Shown piece after piece: positions 28,053 to 36,020 of a DNA stretch of 64,000 nucleotides (positions within the stretch are counted from its first letter, which is position 1; each line of letters starts with the position of its first letter). This stretch comes from Clostridiaceae bacterium BL-3. Its GTDB lineage: Bacteria > Bacillota > Clostridia > Clostridiales > Clostridiaceae. Where the stretch lies: positions 62,001 through 126,000 of the forward strand of contig CADDXC010000001.1 in the NCBI GenBank assembly GCA_902809985.1, given 5' to 3'. The notes under the pieces were generated by a model. The model made no database searches. It was not told the DNA's origin and worked only from the letters and a program-made list of their open reading frames with translations. Both the position numbers and the translations under genes were made by a program.

Positions 28053-28991
28053 ATGATAGGTAAAATTCTTATTCTGGTTGTTCTCATAGCTATTTTAGCT
28101 GCTGTGATATCTTCTATTAAAATTGTAAATACGGGATATGTGACCATTATAGAAAGGTTTGGACAATTTCATAGAGTTCTGCAGCCTGGCTGGCATTTTA
28201 TAATTCCATTTGCGGACTTTGTACGAAGGAAGGTTTCCACTAAACAGCAGATACTTGATATTGAGCCGCAGAGTGTCATAACCCAGGACAACGTAAAAAT
28301 TTCCATAGATAATGTCATATTCTATAGAGTATTGAGTCCTAAAGATGCTATCTACAATATAGAAGATTACAGGGCAGGTATAATTTTTTCAACTATTACC
28401 AATATGAGAAATATTGTAGGCAATATGACTTTGGATGAGGTGCTCTCAGGAAGAGATAAGATAAACAGTGAACTTTTAAGGGTAGTGGATGATATTACGG
28501 ATGCCTACGGAATAAAGATACTGTCCGTGGAGATTAAAAATATCATGCCTCCTGCTGAAATACAGCAGGCCATGGAAAAACAGATGAAGGCTGAAAGAGA
28601 TAAAAGGGCTGTAATACTTCAGGCAGAAGGGCAAAAGCAAAGTGATATAGCCAGGGCAGAAGGAGAAAAACAGGCTAAGATACTGCAGGCTGAAGCTGAA
28701 AAAGAAGCAAATATAAGAAGGGCAGAGGGACTTAGACAATCTCAGATACTGGAAGCGGAAGGTAAGGCAAAGGCCATAGAATCCGTAGCAGCAGCAGATT
28801 CAAAAGCCATTGATCTTGTGAACAGGGCCATAATAGATTCAGGTACTGATGAGAGGGTAATAGCTTTGAAACAAGTAGAGGCCTTAAAGGAAATGGCTAA
28901 GAATCCAGCAAACAAGCTTATCCTTCCCAACGAAGCGGTGTCTTCTCTGGGAAATATGGCAGCAATAGCAGATATGCTTCAGAGAAAATAA
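28053..28991 (+). CDS. SPFH/Band 7 (stomatin-like, QmcA type) membrane protein
   Basis: A 312-residue protein: one N-terminal membrane helix (about 3-22), an SPFH domain (about 25-190; GYVTIIERFGQFHRVLQPGW) and an Ala/Glu/Lys-rich coiled coil (about 180-260; repeated QAEGEKQ-type units) followed by a conserved tail. These proteins oligomerise at the membrane and organise proteases or lipid domains with NfeD, encoded just upstream. A repeat-bearing spacer follows the gene. Confidence 0.92.
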   Translation: MIGKILILVVLIAILAAVISSIKIVNTGYVTIIERFGQFHRVLQPGWHFIIPFADFVRRKVSTKQQILDIEPQSVITQDNVKISIDNVIFYRVLSPKDAIYNIEDYRAGIIFSTITNMRNIVGNMTLDEVLSGRDKINSELLRVVDDITDAYGIKILSVEIKNIMPPAEIQQAMEKQMKAERDKRAVILQAEGQKQSDIARAEGEKQAKILQAEAEKEANIRRAEGLRQSQILEAEGKAKAIESVAAADSKAIDLVNRAIIDSGTDERVIALKQVEALKEMAKNPANKLILPNEAVSSLGNMAAIADMLQRK

Positions 28992-28996
28992 TTTAG

Positions 28997-29063
28997 ACAA
29001 TTCACGATATACAGTCTACAGTTCACAATTGATGAGGATTTTCGGCATATACTGGAAATCCTC
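28997..29063. repeat. Short AT-rich intergenic repeat (copy 3) with hairpin
   Basis: The part 28997-29048 is similar, in reverse complement, to 21183-21231. It runs into a hairpin with arms GAGGATTT (29034-29041) and AAATCCTC (29056-29063). It lies between the SPFH gene and addB and might terminate the former, but there is no T-tract. Confidence 0.45.
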
Positions 29064-29112
29064 TATGACATTTAAACTCAAGCCTTAAACTTTTGGAAAG
29101 CGGTGTAGCTTT

Positions 29113-32100
29113 ATGAGCATTAGATTCATATATGGCAGGGCAGGCAGTGGAAAAAGTCACTACTGCTTGAGCAGTATAAAGAATAGGATATACGATGGAA
29201 GTGACAGGAAGCTTATAATTATAGTCCCCGAGCAGTTTTCCTTTCAGGCAGAAAAAAAATTAATAGAGGCAATTGGGGAAAGGGGTATGCTGAAAGCCCA
29301 GGTACTCAGTTTTAGAAGGATGGCGGAAAGGGTTCTTAGTGAAGTAGGAGGAGGGACTAGAAAAAATATAAATGATGCAGGCAGGAGTATACTTTTATAT
29401 AAAATAATAGAGGAAAATAGAGACAGATTAAAAGTATTTGGCAAAGCTTCTAAAGAGAAGGGGTTCATAAATTTGATATCTGATTCTATAATTGAATTGA
29501 AAAGATACAAAATATCTCCTATGCTTTTAAAAGAAAGTGTAGATAAAGTGGAAAATGTGAATTTAGGAAACAAATTAGATGATATTGCCATAATTTTCTC
29601 TGAATTTGAGAATATACTCCATAAAAAATATCTGGATTTGGAAGATACCTTAAACATGCTCAGCGAAAAACTGGATGAATCCAAAATGTTTGACAATGCG
29701 GAAATATGGGTGGATGAATTTTTCAGCTTTACTCCCCAGGAATATGAAATCTTGAAAAAAATCATGCATAAGTCATATAGGATCAATATAACTCTATGTA
29801 TGGAAGGAAGAGAAAAAAATCCTTCTGCCGAAAGCATGGATTTATTTTTGCCCACCAGGATTACAGAGAAAAAACTTTTACAGATTGCTAAAGATAACAA
29901 TATAACCTATGATAGACCTATTGTTTTAAATTGCAGCCCCTGTCACAGGTTTAGAGAAAATCCTGAACTCCAGCATCTTCAAGATTATTTGTTTTCCTAT
30001 CCCTATAGGATATACGATAGATCAGTTAAAGATATAGGTATATACAAAGCATTGAACCAATATACTGAAATAGAACATACTGCCAGAGATATTGTAAAGG
30101 CATGTAGAGATAAAGGCCTTAGATTTAGAGATATTGCAGTTGTAACTGGAGATTTAGATGGATATGAAAGTTTGATAAAAGCAGTGTTCAATGAATATGA
30201 CATACCTTATTTTATAGATAAGAAGAGAGAAATTGTAAATAATCCTATTATAATTTTGATAGTTTCTGCTGTGGAAATATTGTCTAAAAACTGGTCCTAT
30301 GAATCTGTATTTAGATATTTGAAAACAGGAATTTTGAATTTAGAATTTGATGAAATAGATATGCTGGAAAACTATGTCCTTGCAAATGGAATAAGAGGAA
30401 AAAGGTGGACTCAATCTGAACCCTGGGATTTTAGAATGAATTATGATGTTTCTGAAAAGGAGATATCTGAAGAGGAGGCAGAGTATTTAAATAGAATAAA
30501 CTCCATAAGAGACAAGGTGAGAGAGCCCATACTCAAACTTTCAGCTGCTATAAAAGGTAAAAAAAAGGGAGTACAGATATGCCAGGGTCTTTATGATTTT
30601 CTCTGTGAATTGAAAATCCCTGAAAAAATAAAGGAACTTATAGAAGATTTTAAAGATAATTCCAAATTGGATAAAGCCAATGAGTACAGCCAGATATGGG
30701 ATATAGTGGTGGATGTACTGGATCAAATAGTGGATTCCAGGGGAGATGAAGCTTTTGGAATGGAAGCTTTTAATGAGATGTTAGTGAATAGCTTTTTACA
30801 GTATAGAATAGGAGTGATCCCGCCTTCGCTGGATCAAGTTTTAGTAAGCAGTGTAACTAGGCTCAGGAGTCATGATATAAGGGCCCTTTATATTGTAGGG
30901 GTGAATGACGGCATTTTCCCCGCTGTTATACCTTCAGATGGAATTTTTACAGATGAAGACAGAGATTTGCTCAGGGAAAGGGGATTGGAATTGAAAGAAA
31001 ATACCAGAAGCAGAGCTTTGGAGGAGCAGTTTCTAGTATACACTACACTGACTGCAGTGGATAAATATTTAAAATTGAGCTATTCCATGAGCGACGGAGA
31101 GGGGAAGACCAAAAGACCTTCTATTGTAATATCCATCATAAAAAAGCTTTTCCCAAAATTACAGGAAGAAAGTAATGTGATGGATGCTGCAGGAGATGAA
31201 GAGAGTATAGAAGCTGTAAATACACCTAAAGCTACTTTTAATGAGTTGATTTTGAATATAAGAAAAAATATAGGCCATAGTGATTCTATAAATCCTATTT
31301 GGATAGATGTGTACAGGTGGTATAGAAGAGATAATCGGTGGAATGAAAAATTAAAAGGCGTTTTAAATGGATTTTCCTATAATAATAAAGTGGAAATTAT
31401 AGATACCGGTAAGGTGAGAAAACTTTATGGAGGGCATTTAACAGTGAGTGTTTCAAGGCTGGAAAAATATGCCCAGTGTCCATTTGCATATTTTGTACAA
31501 TATGGACTCCAAGTTAAGGAAAGGAAAATGTATAATTTTAGTCCACCGGATCTTGGGAGTTTTATGCATGATATACTCCAAAAATTTTCTGTAGATTTAA
31601 AGGAGAAAAATCTGACATGGAAAGATATAGACGAAGAATGGTGCGAAGAAAATGTAAATTATATAGTAGATAAGGCCTTAAATGATAAACCCCGTTCTGT
31701 ATTAAATAGCTCTAGAAGGTACAGACATCTTACGGATAGAATAAAAAGAATTCTTATAAGATCCCTGTGGCTTATAACACAGCATATGAAGAGGGGGGAA
31801 TTTCAGCCCAAGGCATATGAACTATCCTTTGGATATAAAGGTGATTTTCCGCCTATTTCAATAAAACTTCATTCCGGTGAAGAAGTTAGTCTTGTGGGAA
31901 GAGCTGACAGAGTGGATACCATGGAAGAGGACAGCGTGACATATCTTAGAATAATAGATTATAAATCAGGTACTAAAGAGTTTAAGCTTTCCGATATATA
32001 TTATGGCTTTCAAATGCAGCTTTTAATATATTTAGATGCCATACTTACAGAATTAGATGAAAGAGTTAATGTAGATGCCATTCCTGCAGGCATATTGTAT

Positions 32101-32565
32101 TTTAAACTAGACGATCCTATAATAAGATCATCGAGTGATATATCAGAGGGTGAGATAGAAAAGAGAATAGTTAAGAGTTTGAGGATGAACGGACTGCTTC
32201 TGAGTGATCCGGATATTATCAAAAAGATGGATAAGGATATGGAAAGATCTTCAAATATTATACCTGCTTCTGTAAAAAAGGATGGCACTCTTTCAAAATC
32301 AAATTCGTCTCTGGCAACTGCTGAGCAATTTCAGCTTCTTAGAAAATATGTGAGGGGTACTATAGAAAAATTATGCGAGAAGATGCTGGAGGGAAATATA
32401 GAGATTACTCCATATAGGAACAAAAATAGAAGCGCCTGTAGTTACTGTATTTATTCGGCAATTTGTCAATTTGATATTTCTATAGAGGGTAATAGGTACA
32501 AAGTGATAAAGGATAAAAATGACGAAGAGATATGGAAGGACATTGAAAATGAAGTTCATAAATAG
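29113..32565 (+). CDS. addB: AddB subunit of AddAB helicase-exonuclease
   Basis: A 1150-residue AddB: Walker A GRAGSGKSH near residue 9, a degenerate helicase body, and a C-terminal RecB-type nuclease domain with IIDYKSGT. Four cysteines, C789 and C1109/C1112/C1118 (SACSYCIYSAICQF), match the CX~300CX2CX5C pattern that holds a [4Fe-4S] cluster in AddB. The complex processes double-strand breaks for RecA. The partner addA normally follows addB, but here surE and cofactor genes follow, so addA must be elsewhere. Only a weak GGTG ribosome-binding site precedes the ATG. Confidence 0.93.
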   Translation: MSIRFIYGRAGSGKSHYCLSSIKNRIYDGSDRKLIIIVPEQFSFQAEKKLIEAIGERGMLKAQVLSFRRMAERVLSEVGGGTRKNINDAGRSILLYKIIEENRDRLKVFGKASKEKGFINLISDSIIELKRYKISPMLLKESVDKVENVNLGNKLDDIAIIFSEFENILHKKYLDLEDTLNMLSEKLDESKMFDNAEIWVDEFFSFTPQEYEILKKIMHKSYRINITLCMEGREKNPSAESMDLFLPTRITEKKLLQIAKDNNITYDRPIVLNCSPCHRFRENPELQHLQDYLFSYPYRIYDRSVKDIGIYKALNQYTEIEHTARDIVKACRDKGLRFRDIAVVTGDLDGYESLIKAVFNEYDIPYFIDKKREIVNNPIIILIVSAVEILSKNWSYESVFRYLKTGILNLEFDEIDMLENYVLANGIRGKRWTQSEPWDFRMNYDVSEKEISEEEAEYLNRINSIRDKVREPILKLSAAIKGKKKGVQICQGLYDFLCELKIPEKIKELIEDFKDNSKLDKANEYSQIWDIVVDVLDQIVDSRGDEAFGMEAFNEMLVNSFLQYRIGVIPPSLDQVLVSSVTRLRSHDIRALYIVGVNDGIFPAVIPSDGIFTDEDRDLLRERGLELKENTRSRALEEQFLVYTTLTAVDKYLKLSYSMSDGEGKTKRPSIVISIIKKLFPKLQEESNVMDAAGDEESIEAVNTPKATFNELILNIRKNIGHSDSINPIWIDVYRWYRRDNRWNEKLKGVLNGFSYNNKVEIIDTGKVRKLYGGHLTVSVSRLEKYAQCPFAYFVQYGLQVKERKMYNFSPPDLGSFMHDILQKFSVDLKEKNLTWKDIDEEWCEENVNYIVDKALNDKPRSVLNSSRRYRHLTDRIKRILIRSLWLITQHMKRGEFQPKAYELSFGYKGDFPPISIKLHSGEEVSLVGRADRVDTMEEDSVTYLRIIDYKSGTKEFKLSDIYYGFQMQLLIYLDAILTELDERVNVDAIPAGILYFKLDDPIIRSSSDISEGEIEKRIVKSLRMNGLLLSDPDIIKKMDKDMERSSNIIPASVKKDGTLSKSNSSLATAEQFQLLRKYVRGTIEKLCEKMLEGNIEITPYRNKNRSACSYCIYSAICQFDISIEGNRYKVIKDKNDEEIWKDIENEVHK

Positions 32566-32576
32566 GAGGATAAGAT

Positions 32577-33290
32577 ATGAGATTATTACTCACTAACGAT
32601 GATGGAATAGATGCTGAAGGTTTGCATATTCTAGCAAAATGTTTTGAAAAGGATAATGAAGTTATAGTTGCTGCTCCGAACATGCAGAGGAGTGGAAGTG
32701 GACATTCGATAACCACTGATAGATCTTTAACTGCAGAGGAAGTAAAAATTCCAGGGATTAACTCAAAAGCATATAGTATAAATGGAACTCCTGCAGATTG
32801 TGTGAGGGTGGGATTAAATAAAATAGAGGATAAAAAAATAGACATGGTAATCTCCGGAATAAACAATGGGTTTAATTTAGGTATAGATGTACTGTATTCC
32901 GGGACAGTTTCTGCAGCTATTGAGGCAGCTATCTGTAAGGTTCCTTCTATGGCGGTATCTTTGGATACCAAAGGCGGCAATTACGATTATAATATAGCAG
33001 CAAAGTATGCCTTGGAGGTATTTTCTACAATTAGGGGCAGATATAAAAAAGATGATGTGGTCTTGAATTTAAACGTTCCCCTCTTGCCAATAGAGAAAAT
33101 AAAGGGTATAAAGGTCTGTAATATGGGATTTAAATATAAGAGGAAAGGTATGGATTCAAAGGAGTGTAATGAAACTACAGATGTGAAATACATAAATGAT
33201 GGTTATGTGACTCTGACTCCACTGCATTATGACTTGACAAATTATAATATAATGAAACAGGTTGCAGAACTGTTTTCTAAAATGTCTTAA
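32577..33290 (+). CDS. surE: SurE 5'/3'-nucleotidase
   Basis: A 237-residue SurE phosphatase, removing phosphate from nucleoside monophosphates. The start MRLLLTNDDGIDAEGL carries the metal-binding Asp-Asp, and PNMQRSGSGHSITTD, GTPADCVRVGL and SGINNGFNLGIDVLYSGTV are the other family blocks. AGGAGGATAAG ribosome-binding site, 11 bp after addB, so it is in the same transcript. Confidence 0.95.
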   Translation: MRLLLTNDDGIDAEGLHILAKCFEKDNEVIVAAPNMQRSGSGHSITTDRSLTAEEVKIPGINSKAYSINGTPADCVRVGLNKIEDKKIDMVISGINNGFNLGIDVLYSGTVSAAIEAAICKVPSMAVSLDTKGGNYDYNIAAKYALEVFSTIRGRYKKDDVVLNLNVPLLPIEKIKGIKVCNMGFKYKRKGMDSKECNETTDVKYINDGYVTLTPLHYDLTNYNIMKQVAELFSKMS

Positions 33291-33304
33291 AGAAGAGAGG
33301 AACT

Positions 33305-33904
33305 ATGGAAAAGTTTAAAACAGCTGTGATACTGGCAGGAGGAAAGAGTTCACGAATGGGATTTGATAAACAATTTATAAAGATAAATGAAAAAAGATTG
33401 CTGGAAATCATGGTTGACAGATTGAAAAAAGAATTTGATGATATTATTATAGTTACGAATAAACCAGAACGGTATGCAGGCAGTTCATGTAGGATAGTTT
33501 GCGATGAAATAAAACAAAAAGGTCCGTTGAGTGGGATTCATATTGGACTCAAGAAAAGCAGCAGCAAGTATGTGTATTTCGTAGCTTGTGATATGCCGAA
33601 TATAAACATTGATTATATAAGACATATGAAGGAAAAAATAAGGAACTTAGATGTAGATGCATGTATAACTAAAGTGGGAAATAGGCTGGAACATTTTAAT
33701 GCTTTTTATTCTAGAGGTGTGATTAAAAATATAGAAAATCTCCTTTTAAAAAATTGCAGAGCTGTAGCTTGTTTAACTAGTAAAGTCAATACTTTCTATA
33801 TAGAAGAGCAAGAAGCAAGAAGATACAGCCCAGACTGGAATATGTTTCTAAACATAAATACTAAAAAGGATTTAGATAAATATATTAATTCATTAGATGA
33901 TTAA
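33305..33904 (+). CDS. mobA: Molybdenum cofactor guanylyltransferase
   Basis: A 199-residue MobA nucleotidyltransferase: N-terminal GTP-binding AVILAGGKSSRMGFDKQF, then KGPLSGIHIGLK and the metal-binding VACDMPNIN. It attaches GMP to molybdopterin to form the bis-MGD cofactor used by FdhA-type formate dehydrogenases, one of which is encoded about 2 kb downstream. It is 14 bp after surE and 34 bp before moaA. Confidence 0.92.
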   Translation: MEKFKTAVILAGGKSSRMGFDKQFIKINEKRLLEIMVDRLKKEFDDIIIVTNKPERYAGSSCRIVCDEIKQKGPLSGIHIGLKKSSSKYVYFVACDMPNINIDYIRHMKEKIRNLDVDACITKVGNRLEHFNAFYSRGVIKNIENLLLKNCRAVACLTSKVNTFYIEEQEARRYSPDWNMFLNINTKKDLDKYINSLDD

Positions 33905-33938
33905 AAATGCATTAGCCTATATGTGATGGAGGAATAAT

Positions 33939-34895
33939 ATGATAGATTCGTATGGAAGAAACATAAATTATTTGAGAATATCTATTACAGATTTATGTAA
34001 TCTCAGATGTAGATACTGTATGCCTGAAAAAGGTATAACAAAAATACAACGTGATCAGATATTGAGGCTGGAGGAAATATATGAGCTGGCGAAAATTTTT
34101 GTGTCATTGGGAGTAAATAAAGTGAGAATAACAGGAGGAGAGCCCCTGATTAGAAAGGGCATCCTGAATTTAATTGAAAACGTAGGCAAGCTAAATGGAA
34201 TTAAAGATTTTGCCATGACTACAAATGGAATACTTCTTAAAAAATATGCCGGGAATTTAAGGAGTGCAGGTCTCAACAGGGTAAATGTGAGTCTGGATAC
34301 TTTAGATGAAAAAAAATACCATGATATAACTAGAGGAGGATGCCTGAAAGATGTTCTTGAGGGAATTGAAGAAGCTAGGAAAGTGGGACTTGCACCGATA
34401 AAATTAAACACGGTTTTGATCGGCGGGTTTAATGACAGTGAAATAGAAAGCTTTGTCAATCTAACAAAATATGAGAAAATAGATGTAAGATTTATTGAGC
34501 TTATGCCCATCGGACAGACAAAGGACTGGTCACTGAATAAATTTATATCCAATAAAACGGTTTTAGAGAAAGTTAAAGAATTAAAGGAGGTCACAAAGGA
34601 GGATGTTTCATCGCCGGCTAATTATTATAAATTACCCGGTGGAGAAGGGAGAGTGGGGCTCATAAGTCCTGTTTCCCATAAGTTCTGTAAAAATTGCAAC
34701 AGAGTTAGATTGACAGCAGATGGTAAGGTTAAACGTTGTCTTCTTTCAAATGATGAGATAGATCTGAGATCAGCATTGAGAAATGAGGAAGACTTAAGGG
34801 AAATAATAGTTAACTTAATTAAGAACAAACCTAAAGAGCATGATCTGGAGAATGGAAAGTATATAAAGAGAAATATGACAGCTATAGGGGGGTAA
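33939..34895 (+). CDS. moaA: GTP 3',8-cyclase (radical SAM)
   Basis: A 318-residue MoaA, the first enzyme of molybdopterin synthesis (GTP to 3',8-cyclo-GTP). The N-terminal radical-SAM cluster CNLRCRYC, the SAM-contact VRITGGEPL, the C-terminal second cluster FCKNCNRVRLTADGKVKRC and the functional double-glycine end (TAIGG) are all present, so it looks intact. GGAGG ribosome-binding site. Confidence 0.96.
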   Translation: MIDSYGRNINYLRISITDLCNLRCRYCMPEKGITKIQRDQILRLEEIYELAKIFVSLGVNKVRITGGEPLIRKGILNLIENVGKLNGIKDFAMTTNGILLKKYAGNLRSAGLNRVNVSLDTLDEKKYHDITRGGCLKDVLEGIEEARKVGLAPIKLNTVLIGGFNDSEIESFVNLTKYEKIDVRFIELMPIGQTKDWSLNKFISNKTVLEKVKELKEVTKEDVSSPANYYKLPGGEGRVGLISPVSHKFCKNCNRVRLTADGKVKRCLLSNDEIDLRSALRNEEDLREIIVNLIKNKPKEHDLENGKYIKRNMTAIGG

Positions 34896-34974
34896 TGATA
34901 GAATTTATATGTTTCTGTGACAAATAGCTTTCTAGGATGATAGTTCAATAATTGATAGTGAGGTGAGCTGAGCA

Positions 34975-35559
34975 GTGACCAGAATGCATAATGTACCCAA
35001 TATGATTTTGATTGGTTCAACTGCTAGAAATAGCGGGAAAACTACTCTTGCCGGTTTAATAATAAATAGATATAAATTAAATGGATCGGTAGTGGGTTTA
35101 AAAGTAACAACTATTCACGATAAAAATAGAAAATGTATACGTGGAGGAGAAGGCTGCGGGGCATGTTCAAGCTTAAAGGGGAATTTTCAAATAACGGAGG
35201 AATTGAATGCATCCAATAATAAAGATACATCTTTATTATTAGCTGCAGGAGCGGATAGAGTTTACTGGCTGAAAACACTGGAAGGTAATATATATGAAGG
35301 ATTTGAGACTGTTATAGACTGTATACCTAAAGGTGCCCTTATAGTATGTGAATCAAATAGTTTACGAACTGCTGTTAATCCGGGTGTTTTTATCATGATA
35401 AAAAATACTCGGGATTGTCAAATAAAAAAATCAGCAGGTAAAGTTATAGATCAAGCTGACATAATTATAGAAAACAATTTCAATGATGATTTTCAGGAAA
35501 TAATAGAGAAAATAGGAAACATAATAAAAAATAAACCCAGTAAAGATGCGATGTTTTGA
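34975..35559 (+). CDS. MobB-like P-loop protein of the molybdopterin gene group
   Basis: A 194-residue protein with P-loop GSTARNSGKTTLAG, close in style to MobB and related SIMIBI GTPases, and a Cys-rich insert CIRGGEGCGACSS (about residues 56-68) that could bind metal. A C-terminal Rossmann half (ALIVCESNSLRTAVNPGVFIMI) follows. It is next to moaA and before fdhA, so a role in cofactor or metal handling is likely; the exact function is not known to me. Start is GTG with AGGTGAG (34961-34967) seven bases upstream; ATG 34984 is the alternative. Confidence 0.6.
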   Translation: MTRMHNVPNMILIGSTARNSGKTTLAGLIINRYKLNGSVVGLKVTTIHDKNRKCIRGGEGCGACSSLKGNFQITEELNASNNKDTSLLLAAGADRVYWLKTLEGNIYEGFETVIDCIPKGALIVCESNSLRTAVNPGVFIMIKNTRDCQIKKSAGKVIDQADIIIENNFNDDFQEIIEKIGNIIKNKPSKDAMF

Positions 35560-35573
35560 TATTTCCTCAAGAA

Positions 35574-35602
35574 TTGACATAATAAATTTATTAGTGTATA
35601 AT
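35574..35602 (+). promoter_or_regulatory. Consensus sigma-A promoter of the RNA at about 35609
   Basis: TTGACA (35574-35579) and TATAAT (35597-35602), both exact consensus hexamers, with the optimal 17-bp spacing. No coding region starts nearby downstream, so it should drive the noncoding RNA. Confidence 0.85.
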
Positions 35603-35608
35603 CTATAT

Positions 35609-35858
35609 TAATAAATAGAATATAGTAAGGATTCTGAGATATACGCAGGCTTTAGTTTTGAACCTACATTAGAGAAACGGAAGTTCAATATTTAGATGAG
35701 TATATGTACCCTAAGCAATTGGCTGTAGGAGGATGGAGACATCTGTGAGGACATCCACCTGTGGAGACATAGGTGTCAAAATAAAGTTAACGGTATTTTG
35801 GATGATGTAATCTATGAAATTATAAAGTTCAAGAGAGATGCTAAAATCTCTCTTTTTT
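35609..35858 (+). ncRNA. Unassigned structured RNA, about 250 nt (6S-like candidate)
   Basis: A transcript is predicted from the consensus promoter at 35574-35602 to an intrinsic terminator at 35832-35858. No open frame of note lies inside. Collinear nested pairings can be read: TAAT/ATTA and ATAGA/TCTAT at the ends (35608-35618 with 35811-35822), ACCTA/TAGGT, AGATG/CATCT, and a terminal hairpin CCTA...TAGG near the midpoint (about 35709-35728). This makes a rod with large bubbles, the general look of 6S RNA. Two local hairpins with GAGA tetraloops are alternatives in the 3' half. It could instead be a leader or riboswitch for fdhA. Expression as RNA is fairly well supported, the class is not. 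Confidence 0.6.
35832..35858 (+). terminator. Intrinsic terminator of the noncoding RNA
   Basis: Perfect 8-bp stem AGAGAGAT (35832-35839) / ATCTCTCT (35846-35853), six-base loop, followed by a run of T to 35858. It is about 160 bp upstream of fdhA. Confidence 0.88.
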
Positions 35859-35911
35859 ATAATTTAAATTTATGAGTTTTGGATAAATTAAGAGTTTAAA
35901 TGAAAGTAAGC

Positions 35912-35940
35912 TTGACTTCAAATTCTGAATATTTTAAAAT
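35912..35940 (+). promoter_or_regulatory. Probable sigma-A promoter for fdhA operon
   Basis: TTGACT (35912-35917), 17-bp spacer, TAAAAT (35935-35940); about 80 bp before the fdhA start and after the RNA terminator. Five of six bases match in each box. It likely drives the long fdhA-hyt transcript. Confidence 0.6.
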
Positions 35941-36020
35941 AAGAATATATTAAAAATTTGTTTATATAGAAATAAAAGTATATAATAAACTTTTAATATA
36001 TAAAGTTTGGGGGAATGGAT

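Noticed and set aside
35609-35858. Molybdenum-cofactor riboswitch upstream of fdhA
   Set aside because: Position suggests it, but I could not match the Moco motif's conserved elements, and the RNA has its own strong promoter and ends 160 bp before fdhA, which has a separate promoter. Left as unassigned RNA.
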